Below are positions 7,495 to 15,183 of a stretch of DNA of 64,000 nt, one piece after another. Origin of the DNA: Chryseobacterium gambrini (GTDB taxonomy: Bacteria > Bacteroidota > Bacteroidia > Flavobacteriales > Weeksellaceae); NCBI RefSeq assembly GCF_900156825.1, contig NZ_FTOV01000014.1, positions 38,697-102,696 of the forward strand. Reading direction: 5' to 3'. A model generated the notes under the pieces. It did not search any database. It was not told the DNA's origin and worked only from the letters and a program-made list of their open reading frames with translations. Within the stretch, counting starts at the first letter, position 1, and the number at the start of each line of letters is the position of its first letter. Both the position numbers and the translations under genes were made by a program.

Positions 7495-7510
7495 TGACAA
7501 ACTGTTGTCA
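7495..7510. promoter_or_regulatory. candidate operator TGACAA-N4-TTGTCA
   Basis: A perfect 6-bp dyad with a 4-nt gap sits 11 nt upstream of the -7 box of the DinB gene, over the place where the -33 region should be. The WYL regulator encoded at 8437-9393 is the obvious candidate to bind it. Confidence 0.5.
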
Positions 7511-7521
7511 TCACCCCGGTT

Positions 7522-7529
7522 TATCTTTG
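7522..7529 (+). promoter_or_regulatory. -7 box of the DinB gene
   Basis: TATCTTTG matches TAnnTTTG and lies 29 nt before the ATG at 7559. It supports that start over the in-frame codon at 7505, which is upstream of the promoter. Confidence 0.6.
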
Positions 7530-7558
7530 TATCAACAATAACAAACAACATTAAAACT

Positions 7559-8059
7559 ATGACAACTACAGCAACCAGTACAAAACAGTTTATGACTTCG
7601 GAACAATTATTAGAACATTGGCAAGGTCACAGAAATTTAACGCGAAGAGTGATCGAGGCGTTTCCTGAAAAGGATTTATTCGAATTTTCTGTTGCGGGAA
7701 TGAGACCGTTCGCAAAGTTAGCGGTTGAGTTAATCAGCATTGGCGGACCTGCTTTGAAGGGAATTGTCGACAAGAATATGGAAGCTTACAATGAGGAAGG
7801 TTTTGTGCCGAAAACGAAGGAGGAACTTCTGAAAAAGTGGGACGAAGAAACGGAAACGATCAATCATTATTTTGCGCAGATTTCGGAGGAGCGTTTTCAG
7901 GAGACTTTTAATTTATTCGGACAGTATGAATTTCCTGTGTATCAGAATATTCTGTATTTCGTTGATAATGAAATCCATCACCGTGGACAAGGGTATGTTT
8001 ATTTAAGAGCTTTGGGAATTGAACCGCCTTTTTTTTGGGAGAGATTTTCGGTTCGTTAA
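7559..8059 (+). CDS. DinB-family protein
   Basis: From the ATG at 7559 the product is 166 residues. It has the DinB/YfiT four-helix layout with the metal-site histidines expected in HWQGHR near the N-terminus and DNEIHHRGQGY near residue 137. DinB proteins are putative metal-dependent, often thiol-transferase-like enzymes induced by stress; the reaction of this member is unknown. An ORF starting at 7505 exists in frame, but it begins upstream of the -7 box and inside the dyad, so it was discarded. The neighbouring WYL regulator, read toward this gene from the right, and the dyad at 7495 suggest local control. Confidence 0.8.
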   Translation: MTTTATSTKQFMTSEQLLEHWQGHRNLTRRVIEAFPEKDLFEFSVAGMRPFAKLAVELISIGGPALKGIVDKNMEAYNEEGFVPKTKEELLKKWDEETETINHYFAQISEERFQETFNLFGQYEFPVYQNILYFVDNEIHHRGQGYVYLRALGIEPPFFWERFSVR

Positions 8060-8436
8060 TGCCTTTGTTCAAACTGAAATCATTGATTCTCTCACGAAAC
8101 CGCAGTAAGGAAAAAGAGCGGAGATGCATCTCATAGATTAAATTTTAACGTACTTTTATGATCTGCGGATCCGCTCTTCTTTAAACATGAAGTTTGTTTA
8201 AGCTAATTTTAAATTTAACCGCAAAAGACTTTATAGAATTTATTAAGGTATTTCAAAAGGTTTGCAAAAGGAACCTCTGATTTTTGTTAACTTCTGTGTT
8301 CTTTTTATATTAATCATTAAACTTAAAATAACTAAAGTGTTAATCTTTTGCTTCTTTTGCGGTAAAAAATAAAAGTTTAAATAAGTTTATCATTTTAAAT
8401 TATTGCCAGAAACCTCAACAGAAATTGTTGGGGTTT
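8060..8436. other. 377-bp spacer with long inverted repeats
   Basis: No gene is supported. AAGAGCGGA (8114-8122) and TCCGCTCTT (8170-8178) form one inverted pair. AACCGCAAAAG (8217-8227) and CTTTTGCGGT (8354-8363) form a second, 126 nt apart. A terminator at 8411-8438 ends the stretch. Confidence 0.55.
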
Positions 8437-8438
8437 TT
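8411..8438 (+). terminator. terminator at the DinB / WYL regulator convergence
   Basis: AACCTCAACA (8411-8420) pairs with TGTTGGGGTT (8426-8435), with one G-T pair, over a 5-nt loop, followed by a T-run. It overlaps the last codon region of the convergent regulator gene. Confidence 0.7.
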
Positions 8439-9393
8439 ATTGATGCTTGTCTGCAATCTTTGACAACAAATCATTGAGTTGTACTTTGAGGGTTTCGGGT
8501 TCTAAAATTGTTGCATAATCTGCAAAAGTAATCAGCCAGCGCGGAAATCCGTCTTTGATGGATTCTGTTTCGAAGGTGAGTTCTACCATTCCGTTTTCGG
8601 CTTCAATTTCTTTGGTTAGACCGTAATATTTTTTGGAATTGACCAGAAAAGTCATGATCTTTTTCTCTACCAGAAGTCTTACGTGTGTTTTATTGCCGTT
8701 GCTGCTTTGTCTGTAATCATTAATCTGCCCATACTCTCCTAAAAACGGATTCTGGGTTTTTGAAATCTTTAAAATCCGGTCAATACGAAATTGCCGGAAG
8801 TCGTTTCTCAAGGTACAGTAAGCCATGATGTACCAATAATTGAATTCAAAGAAAACGCCGACTGCTTCAATGGTTCTTGTCGAAATTTCCTCATCAACGG
8901 TTTTATATTCCATGATTAACTGCCGTTTTTCGGCTATGCTTTCCAGAATCGTGGGAAGAACGTCTTTAATGGTATCTTCGGTTTCGGCATGATACTGAAA
9001 AATATCAATCTGATTTTCAATATTCTGGATTAGATTTCTGTCGGAAAATTTTAAAACGGAACGCACTTTTTCCATCGCGGTCTGATAATGATTTCCCAAA
9101 CTCTGATGCGAAAATTTCTGCATCAGTTTTTCGGCGGTAATGAAACTCAGAACTTCTTCTTTGGTGAACATGACAGGTGGCAGTTTGTAGCCATCCATCA
9201 GAGAGTACCCACTTCCTGCTTCACCAATGATCGGAATTCCTGCATTTTCCAGTGTTTTTACGTCGCGGTAAATGGTTCTTACACTCACATCAAATTTGGC
9301 AGCCAGATCCTGCGCTCTTACAAGCGGTTTCGACTGTAATAGTGTAAGAATTGCGGTGACACGGTCGAGTTTTTTGAGGTAATGGTCGTTCAT
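8437..9393 (-). CDS. WYL-domain transcriptional regulator, YafY family
   Basis: The 318-residue protein has an N-terminal winged HTH of the HTH_11 type (about 8-65, including VSVRTIYRDVKTLENAG). The WYL domain follows, with the segment YWYIMAYCTLRNDFRQFRIDRI near 200-220 and a C-terminal WCX part. WYL domains sense small ligands or nucleic acid signals. Its start region faces a tract of tandem repeats, so the promoter of this regulator may vary in length between strains. It converges on the DinB gene and probably controls it. Confidence 0.88.
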   Translation of the reverse strand: MNDHYLKKLDRVTAILTLLQSKPLVRAQDLAAKFDVSVRTIYRDVKTLENAGIPIIGEAGSGYSLMDGYKLPPVMFTKEEVLSFITAEKLMQKFSHQSLGNHYQTAMEKVRSVLKFSDRNLIQNIENQIDIFQYHAETEDTIKDVLPTILESIAEKRQLIMEYKTVDEEISTRTIEAVGVFFEFNYWYIMAYCTLRNDFRQFRIDRILKISKTQNPFLGEYGQINDYRQSSNGNKTHVRLLVEKKIMTFLVNSKKYYGLTKEIEAENGMVELTFETESIKDGFPRWLITFADYATILEPETLKVQLNDLLSKIADKHQ

Positions 9394-9413
9394 TGGGTAT
9401 GAAGGTCGGAGTG

Positions 9414-9533
9414 TTTTAGTGTTTTTAGTGCTTTAGTGCTTTAGTGTTTTAGTGTTTTAGTGTTTTAGTGTTTTAGTGCTTTAGTGTTTTAGTGTTTTAG
9501 TGCTTTAGTGTTTTAGTGTTTTAGTGTTTTAGC
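9414..9533. repeat. tandem octamer repeat (YTTTAGTG)n
   Basis: About fourteen units of 8 bp run from 9414 to 9526, followed by a partial unit. One unit, 9422-9430, has 9 bp. Four units start with C instead of T, so copies are not all identical. The tract lies just upstream of the regulator gene that starts at 9393. Confidence 0.95.
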
Positions 9534-9539
9534 AAAGTT

Positions 9540-9595
9540 ATCTTTTATCTTTTATCTTTTATCTTTTATCTTTTATCTTTTATCTTTTATCTTTT
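9540..9595. repeat. tandem heptamer repeat (ATCTTTT)8
   Basis: Eight perfect 7-bp units run from 9540 to 9595. On the minus strand they read AAAAGAT and include the last two codons and the TAA stop (9587-9589) of the ABC exporter gene. Confidence 0.95.
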
Positions 9596-11398
9596 ATCAT
9601 TATAAGTATTAACCAATTTATCCAGATTTAAACTTCTCGCAGAGGCATCAAAAATTTCTCTGTAGGTTCCGTTGATCTGTACCAGTTCATCGTGCGTTCC
9701 TCTTTCTACTACCCTGCCTTTTTTCATGACGTAAATTTTATCAGAATCTAAAATCTGCGATAAAGAATGGGAAATGATAATCACGGTTCTGCCTTCTTTT
9801 ATGGCATCCAGAGAATTTTTGATCTGTTCTGTGGCAATGGCATCGAGGCTCGCCGTTGGTTCATCAAGGAAAATAATCGGAGGATTTTTTAAGAATAATC
9901 TGGCGATGGCAATTCTCTGCTGTTGTCCTCCGGAAAGCTGCGTGGCATCGTGATTATATTTTTCGGGTAAATCTAAAATCTGTTCATGCAGATAGGCTTT
10001 TTTAGCCGCTTCCTCAATTTCTTCGAAAGTAGCATTCATATTTCCATAGCGGATATTATCTTCGATACTTCCCTGAAAAATGTGATTTTTCTGGAGCACC
10101 AATCCCAAATCGTTTCTCAGAAAAGTATTGTCAAAATGATTGAGATCTATCCCATCCAAAAATATTTCTCCAGAATCGGGAAGGTAAAATTTGCATAAAA
10201 GATTAATGACTGTTGATTTTCCGGCTCCGCTTAATCCGACCAAAGCAGTGGTTTTTCCGTTTTCAAATTTCATGGAAACATCGTGTAAAGCCTGTGTCCC
10301 GTTTGGATACGTGAAATTGATGTTTTTTAATTCAAAATTTCCTTTAATATCCTTTTCTATAAAATTTCCGTTCGGTTCTTTCTCGTCGTCTGCATTTAAA
10401 ATATCAAAATAACCTTCTGCATAGATCATCGCGTCATTCATGTCATCATAAATTCTGTGCAGTTGTCGAATGGGAGCCGAAACATTATTGAAAAGCATGA
10501 TGTGAAGCATAATCGCGCCAATGGTCATCTGCTGATCCAGAACGAGGTAAACCGTCAGAAGGATTATCAAAACCACTCCGAACTGTTCAATAAACGTTTT
10601 TAAACCATCATAAATAAAGTTCGTCTTTCTTGTAAACATCTGACTTTCCATCAACTGCATCTGCAAGTCGTACTGTTTTTTTCCTTCGAATTTTTCACGG
10701 ACAAAACTTTTAATCACCATGATGGAATTAATTAGATTTAAAAGTCCTGAAGTTTTCTGTTCACGCTGGTTTCGCAGAGTTCTTCTCACTCCGCTTAATT
10801 TCTTCGCCTGTAATGAGCTTACATAAAAATAGATGGGAACAATGATGGTGGAAACAATTCCCACATATACATTTTGCAGATACATGATAACCAATGCAAT
10901 AATTGAATTTGAAAACAGCGGAAGCATATCTATAAAAAAGTTCTGCACCAGTCGTGTTAGGCTTTCAATTCCTCTGTCTATTCTGATCTGTAGTTTTCCG
11001 GATTCGTGGTTTTCATCATTAAAATAAGCCACTCTGTAGGTTAAAATTTTGTCGATGGCAGATTGTGCGAGAATAGAACTTACATTAATCCTGATCTTTT
11101 CGCCATAGAATTTCTGTCCGAAATTGATGAAAATATTCAGCAGTTCTTTTCCAAATAATATAACGGAGATGATAAAGAGAATATGAATTCCTTCCGACAT
11201 CGGATGCGGAAGATGCGTAAGTTTGGTTACCTCATCCACCGTATATTTTAAAACCAAAGGATTGACCTGCGCCGCCAAAGCTCCTAAAAAAGTAAGAAAA
11301 AGCGTTCCGTAGATCATCAAACGATACGGTCTGATAAAAGGAACAAGCTGTTTATAAATTCCGAATAAGGTGACAGTTCTGTTGAATGGTTTTGCCAT
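9587..11398 (-). CDS. ABC exporter, fused permease and ATPase
   Basis: The 603-residue half-transporter has an N-terminal six-helix type I exporter domain (about 20-320) and a C-terminal ATPase. The ATPase shows Walker A GLSGAGKST, signature LSGGQQQR, Walker B IIFLDEPTASLD and the switch histidine in IIISHS. It most likely forms a homodimer that exports lipids, peptides or drugs; the substrate cannot be told. It lies downstream of lptB but behind a strong terminator, so it is probably a separate unit. Its final codons and stop are made of heptamer repeats. The start ATG is at 11398. Confidence 0.9.
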   Translation of the reverse strand: MAKPFNRTVTLFGIYKQLVPFIRPYRLMIYGTLFLTFLGALAAQVNPLVLKYTVDEVTKLTHLPHPMSEGIHILFIISVILFGKELLNIFINFGQKFYGEKIRINVSSILAQSAIDKILTYRVAYFNDENHESGKLQIRIDRGIESLTRLVQNFFIDMLPLFSNSIIALVIMYLQNVYVGIVSTIIVPIYFYVSSLQAKKLSGVRRTLRNQREQKTSGLLNLINSIMVIKSFVREKFEGKKQYDLQMQLMESQMFTRKTNFIYDGLKTFIEQFGVVLIILLTVYLVLDQQMTIGAIMLHIMLFNNVSAPIRQLHRIYDDMNDAMIYAEGYFDILNADDEKEPNGNFIEKDIKGNFELKNINFTYPNGTQALHDVSMKFENGKTTALVGLSGAGKSTVINLLCKFYLPDSGEIFLDGIDLNHFDNTFLRNDLGLVLQKNHIFQGSIEDNIRYGNMNATFEEIEEAAKKAYLHEQILDLPEKYNHDATQLSGGQQQRIAIARLFLKNPPIIFLDEPTASLDAIATEQIKNSLDAIKEGRTVIIISHSLSQILDSDKIYVMKKGRVVERGTHDELVQINGTYREIFDASARSLNLDKLVNTYNDKR

Positions 11399-11413
11399 AC
11401 GATGATTTTAAAT

Positions 11414-11451
11414 AAAAAACGTACCGTTTTACAGAGAAAAAGGTACGTTTT
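11414..11451 (-). terminator. terminator between lptB and the ABC exporter
   Basis: AAAACGTACC (11416-11425) pairs perfectly with GGTACGTTTT (11442-11451) over a 16-nt loop. On the minus strand the stem runs into a TTTTTTATTT tract. Confidence 0.8.
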
Positions 11452-11481
11452 ATTCTATTTTTCAGCAAATAATTGCCTTAT

Positions 11482-12543
11482 TTAATTTTCGAATACGTAA
11501 GTTGTAAGGTAATGTAGCTCAGGTTTACTCGCTGCTTTTGAGTCTGATTCTGCCTTTTCTAAAGAATACATTGAATTAATTTCTTTCTTCTGAAACACAA
11601 AAGAATTATTGGCATTTTTATCAACCACCTCATTAAAAATATGCTGAATTTCGGAATTTCCCAATGAGGCAAAACTGATGTCTTCAAAGCCATGCATTAA
11701 TCTTAGATCATCAAACTGAGCAAAATTTTCGTCCACAAAATTCTGAAACTGGGTTTTAGAATCGAAATTTCCAGCCCAGATATTATATCCGTAACTTTTC
11801 TTTTGCGGTTTGTCGAAAATGCTTTGGTAAACGAAGTTTTCTCCTAAATAAGCTTCTCTTACCTGCGGATCGTTTGCCAGTTCTTCAGGAAGTCCTTCTT
11901 TCAGAATTCTTCCTTCAAACATAATGTATGTTTTGTTGGTAATAGCCAAAGTCTGCTGTACGTTGTGGTCGGTAATCAGGATTCCGATGTTTTTATCGGT
12001 CAAACTTCTTACGATTTTCTGGATATCTTCAACCGCAATCGGGTCTACTCCGGCGAAAGGTTCATCCAGAAGAATAAAACTCGGATCGGTGGCAAGACAT
12101 CTTGCGATCTCTGTTCTACGTCTTTCCCCACCGGACAAAAGATCTCCACGGTTTTTACGAACGTGCTGTAAGGAAAATTCTTCAATCAGCTCATCACATT
12201 TCATCTGCTGTTCGCGTTTTGAAAGCTTGGTCAACTGTAAAACGCCCATGATATTGTCTTCCACGGAAAGTTTACGGAAAACAGACGCTTCCTGAGCCAA
12301 ATAACCAATACCTTTCTGAGCTCTGCGATACATGGCATCGGTTGTAATTTCCTGTTTATCGAGGAAAATTTTTCCGGAAGTAGGCTTAACCAAACCGACA
12401 ATCATATAAAACGAAGTGGTTTTTCCTGCTCCGTTCGGACCAAGCAAACCCACAATTTCTCCCTGCTGAACCTGTACAGAAACGCCTTTTACTACTTTTT
12501 TAGGACCGTATTCTTTGATTAAGTTTTCTCCGCGTAAAATCAT
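11482..12543 (-). CDS. lptB: LPS export ATPase LptB with an extra C-terminal domain
   Basis: Residues 1-236 are a standard LptB: Walker A GPNGAGKTT (35-43), signature LSGGERRR (136-143), Walker B FILLDEP and switch H193 in ITDHN. LptB powers the LptFG-driven transfer of lipopolysaccharide from the inner membrane to the cell surface. Typical LptB is about 240 residues. This one has 353, with an extra domain of about 105 residues beginning YGYNIWAGNFDSK (251-263). That start recalls immunity-type domains of the Imm22 kind, but this is only a resemblance by eye. No frameshift is needed, since the frame is continuous. A -7 box ends only 5 nt before the ATG, which suggests an almost leaderless mRNA. 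Confidence 0.88.
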   Translation of the reverse strand: MILRGENLIKEYGPKKVVKGVSVQVQQGEIVGLLGPNGAGKTTSFYMIVGLVKPTSGKIFLDKQEITTDAMYRRAQKGIGYLAQEASVFRKLSVEDNIMGVLQLTKLSKREQQMKCDELIEEFSLQHVRKNRGDLLSGGERRRTEIARCLATDPSFILLDEPFAGVDPIAVEDIQKIVRSLTDKNIGILITDHNVQQTLAITNKTYIMFEGRILKEGLPEELANDPQVREAYLGENFVYQSIFDKPQKKSYGYNIWAGNFDSKTQFQNFVDENFAQFDDLRLMHGFEDISFASLGNSEIQHIFNEVVDKNANNSFVFQKKEINSMYSLEKAESDSKAASKPELHYLTTYVFEN

Positions 12544-12548
12544 AAGGG

Positions 12549-12556
12549 CAAAGATA
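12549..12556 (-). promoter_or_regulatory. -7 box of lptB, very close to the start codon
   Basis: On the minus strand TATCTTTG ends 5 nt before the ATG at 12543. A TTTG lies 15 nt upstream (12572-12575), shorter than the usual spacing. Confidence 0.5.
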
Positions 12557-12719
12557 AAGTTTTTTTGAATTCAAATTTTAGATTACAAAATGGACTTGAA
12601 AGTTTTGTGAAATTTTAATACATCGTTTAAAGATTCTTCGAATAATATTTAACTCAAAATTTTTAAAAACTTTATTTTATTTCCATAATTTTAGACTTTC
12701 ATCAACACTTATTATTACT

Positions 12720-13448
12720 ATGGAAAATAATCAACAGCTTACCGAGCTTTTAGCTTTAGATCTTGGTGTAAACATCATCAACCGAAGACCTTATGCGAAA
12801 GAAGTTTTCAAATGGCAGGATATGGATCTGCTTCCGCATTCTTCCACCGATACTTTGCTTTGTGAAATCTACGAATGGAACGGAAGAAACTGGAGAACCA
12901 CGAATAATAATCTCATAGGCTATTTATTTGGCAGCGACCAGTTAAGTACGGTTAAAAATCAACTGATGAATGTTCAGAAATTTCCGGCTCTGATTCCTGA
13001 TTTTGAATTTACGAAAGACAGCATGATTGAATTCGGACTTGCTCTTCCCTCTCTTTTCAATATCGGAATTAAAGGCGACATTAAAAGCGCCAAAGATTTT
13101 TCTGTAAAAGTAAACGGCGTTACAAAATCCAGAATCACCAACATAGATTCTCCGGGAATAGAAATCCTTAGAAAATATTCTGAATTTACGCAAAACGAAT
13201 CCAGATCATACAGAAAGAACATCAAATTTAATTATCTGAGTACTTCTTTATTTTATGCAGAAAGTGTGGAAATTAATCTTGAAAAAGACGCAGGCGTGAA
13301 TCTTGATGTGAGTTTCCAGACACAGGATGTTGAAGTGAAAGCCAATATTGATACAGATACAAAAAAGAATTTCGTTCTGAAATATACGGGAAACCAAGCT
13401 CCTTTTGCTGCAAAATTTACAAAAGGAAAAGATTTTAATATTTCCTGA
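12720..13448 (+). CDS. conserved-looking protein of unknown function
   Basis: I do not recognise this 242-residue protein. It has no signal peptide, no membrane helix and no cysteine cluster. The N-terminal third is mixed alpha/beta (motif WQDMDLLPHSS), the middle has the hydrophobic stretch LALPSLFNIGIKG, and the last 80 residues are rich in beta-strand patterns and polar residues. It is divergent from lptB with a 176-bp shared spacer. It stands alone and ends at a spacer carrying the GGGCTAAAGCCC repeat and a terminator. Codon use matches its neighbours, so it is likely a native gene. Confidence 0.75.
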   Translation: MENNQQLTELLALDLGVNIINRRPYAKEVFKWQDMDLLPHSSTDTLLCEIYEWNGRNWRTTNNNLIGYLFGSDQLSTVKNQLMNVQKFPALIPDFEFTKDSMIEFGLALPSLFNIGIKGDIKSAKDFSVKVNGVTKSRITNIDSPGIEILRKYSEFTQNESRSYRKNIKFNYLSTSLFYAESVEINLEKDAGVNLDVSFQTQDVEVKANIDTDTKKNFVLKYTGNQAPFAAKFTKGKDFNIS

Positions 13449-13515
13449 TATTCTTATAATCGGGTTTTAGCCAAAGCTTACAATCATCAATCATTTTCTT
13501 TGGTTTCAAAATAAG

Positions 13516-13579
13516 TTTTGGCTAAAGCCTAATTTGGAGTTCATCAAAAAAAAACGGGCTAAAGCCCGTTTCTATTGAT
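13516..13579 (+). repeat. dispersed GGGCTAAAGCCC repeat, copy 2
   Basis: TTTTGGCTAAAGCC (13516-13529) is followed by a palindromic block (13551-13579) with the same 29-bp content as 5654-5682, apart from one C/T change. A degraded inverted third arm, GTTTTAGCCAAAGC, lies near 13464. Confidence 0.8.
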
Positions 13580-13580
13580 A

Positions 13581-13607
13581 AAAACATTTCGATCCGAAAT
13601 GTTTTTT
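13581..13607 (+). terminator. bidirectional terminator between the unknown gene and hemB
   Basis: AAAACATTTCG (13581-13591) pairs perfectly with CGAAATGTTTT (13595-13605) over a 3-nt loop, with a T-run on the plus side and an A-run on the other. It serves the plus-strand gene and probably also hemB. Confidence 0.85.
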
Positions 13608-13630
13608 ATTTAAAGTATAATTTGAAAAAA

Positions 13631-14620
13631 TTATCTGTTCAAAATCATTGCAGCTTCTTTCGCGAAATACGTGAAAATCATATCAGCACCGGCTCTTTTG
13701 AAGCAGGTTAAGCTTTCGATAATGGTTTTGTCATTATCCAGCCATCCGTTTTGTGCAGCCGCTTTTACCATTGCATATTCTCCACTCACGTTGTAAACCG
13801 CAATCGGAAGATCAATCGCTTCACGTACTTTAGAAACAATATCCAGATACGGAAGTCCCGGTTTAATCATGATAATGTCGGCTCCTTCTTCAATATCTTT
13901 AAAAACTTCGTTTAACGCTTCTCTGGAATTATGAAAATCCATCTGATATGTTTTTTTATCCTTCGGAATTTCCATATTATCTTTCGGCGCGCTGTCCAAT
14001 GCACTTCTGAAAGGTCCGTAGAACGAACTTGCATATTTTGCGGCATAGCTTAAAATACCCACATCCGTAAATCCGCTGTCTTCCAACGCTTCGCGAATGA
14101 CCTGAACCCTGCCATCCATCATGTCACTTGGTGCCACAATGTCTGCTCCGGCTTCTGCGTGTGACACCGACATTCTTGCCAAAGCATCGTTTGTAGCATC
14201 ATTTACAATTTTTCCGTTTTCGATAATTCCGTCATGACCGTAAATAGAATAGGGATCTAAAGCAACATCGGGCATTACTACCATTTCGGGAAGCGCATCT
14301 TTGATCGCCCTGATCGTGTTCTGCATCAGTCCGTTTTTATTCCATGCTTCTTTTCCGGTATTGTCTTTCAGGTCTTCTGAAACCTTCATATAAAGATTAA
14401 CCGCTTTTACACCTAAAGAAAATAATTCCTTACATTCTTTCACCGTCAGATCAATACTCCTTCTGAAAATTCCCGGCATCGACGGGATCGGTTCTTCTTT
14501 ATTTTCGCCCTCCATTACGAAGATCGGCATTACAAAATCATTGGTTGTAAGAGAACATTCTCTTACCAGACTTCTTACAGATTCGTTTACTCTCAGCCTT
14601 CTATTTCTTGAATGTATCAT
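13631..14620 (-). CDS. hemB: delta-aminolevulinic acid dehydratase (porphobilinogen synthase)
   Basis: The 329-residue enzyme joins two aminolevulinate molecules into porphobilinogen for haem synthesis. The two active-site lysines are K195 in SYAAKYASSFYGPFR and K253 in MIKPGLPYLD. The metal loop reads ALDPYSIYGHDG (about 120-131), with aspartates where zinc enzymes have cysteines, so it belongs to the magnesium-type class known from Pseudomonas. It is monocistronic, with a -7 box at 14651-14658 on the same strand. Confidence 0.96.
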   Translation of the reverse strand: MIHSRNRRLRVNESVRSLVRECSLTTNDFVMPIFVMEGENKEEPIPSMPGIFRRSIDLTVKECKELFSLGVKAVNLYMKVSEDLKDNTGKEAWNKNGLMQNTIRAIKDALPEMVVMPDVALDPYSIYGHDGIIENGKIVNDATNDALARMSVSHAEAGADIVAPSDMMDGRVQVIREALEDSGFTDVGILSYAAKYASSFYGPFRSALDSAPKDNMEIPKDKKTYQMDFHNSREALNEVFKDIEEGADIIMIKPGLPYLDIVSKVREAIDLPIAVYNVSGEYAMVKAAAQNGWLDNDKTIIESLTCFKRAGADMIFTYFAKEAAMILNR

Positions 14621-14650
14621 TTTGGAATACTTTTTGAATGAAATTTAATG

Positions 14651-14658
14651 CAAATTTA
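14651..14658 (-). promoter_or_regulatory. candidate -7 box of hemB
   Basis: TAAATTTG on the minus strand, 30 nt before the ATG at 14620. No clear -33 element is present. Confidence 0.45.
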
Positions 14659-14680
14659 CTACAACTTATATAAAAAACTA

Positions 14681-14711
14681 TTGCGTAGAATTGCAGAATT
14701 AATTATTTTTG
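14681..14711 (+). promoter_or_regulatory. promoter TTG-N20-TATTTTTG
   Basis: TTG at 14681-14683 and TATTTTTG at 14704-14711 form a full Bacteroidota promoter. It ends 29 nt before the ATG at 14741 and so decides the start of that gene. Confidence 0.65.
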
Positions 14712-14740
14712 TTAAAATATCCCTTAGAAATTATAATTTG

Positions 14741-15091
14741 ATGAGAAAACTTTTACTTTTGTTTATCTTTTTAGGCGCATTTGTTGGATTTTCCAACAAT
14801 ATGAAAGCGCAGATTAAAGAGCCGGCTTCCTTCTCTCAGAAGTCTGATGACGGAGTGCTTGTTGCTTATCCTAATCCGGCAAAGGATTTCCTTATCGTAA
14901 AGGCTAAGGATCCTAACCTGAAAATCCGAAGTGTGATTTTCTATTCGATTTTAGGTACGCAGGTTGCAAGTTATTCAGTCAATATGAATTCCGGAGAGAT
15001 TAATATTGAAAAATTAAAGCCGGGTAAATATTTAATCCGATATATTCTGAGTGACAATACAATGAAAGTCACGCAGATTATGAAACAATAA
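14741..15091 (+). CDS. small secreted protein with a T9SS-type C-terminal sorting domain
   Basis: From the ATG at 14741 the product is 116 residues. It has a signal peptide (MRKLLLLFIFLGAFVGF) and then a domain that fits the type IX secretion sorting family. That domain shows AYPNPAKDFLIVKA, a middle strand with ILGTQVASY, and the ending LKPGKYLIRYI...VTQIMKQ. In other proteins this domain is a tail on a large secreted enzyme; here it makes up nearly the whole mature protein. A start at 14648 in the same frame was rejected because the promoter lies downstream of it. The gene is followed by its own terminator. Its role is unknown. Confidence 0.78.
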   Translation: MRKLLLLFIFLGAFVGFSNNMKAQIKEPASFSQKSDDGVLVAYPNPAKDFLIVKAKDPNLKIRSVIFYSILGTQVASYSVNMNSGEINIEKLKPGKYLIRYILSDNTMKVTQIMKQ

Positions 15092-15094
15092 TTT

Positions 15095-15126
15095 AAATCC
15101 TGATAATCATCAGGATTTTTTCTTTT
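15095..15126 (+). terminator. intrinsic terminator
   Basis: AAATCCTGAT (15095-15104) pairs perfectly with ATCAGGATTT (15109-15118), with a 4-nt loop and T-rich tail. Confidence 0.85.
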
Positions 15127-15183
15127 AGCTTAATTATTCCGTAACTTTCGGAACATTTTTATCCTAATTATAAAAACAAATTA

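Noticed and set aside
9414..9595. CRISPR array
   Set aside because: Units are 7-8 bp, directly adjacent, and there are no spacers.
12720..13448. Bacterial gasdermin-type pore protein
   Set aside because: Length is similar, but there is no N-terminal cysteine, no neighbouring protease, and no motif I could match.
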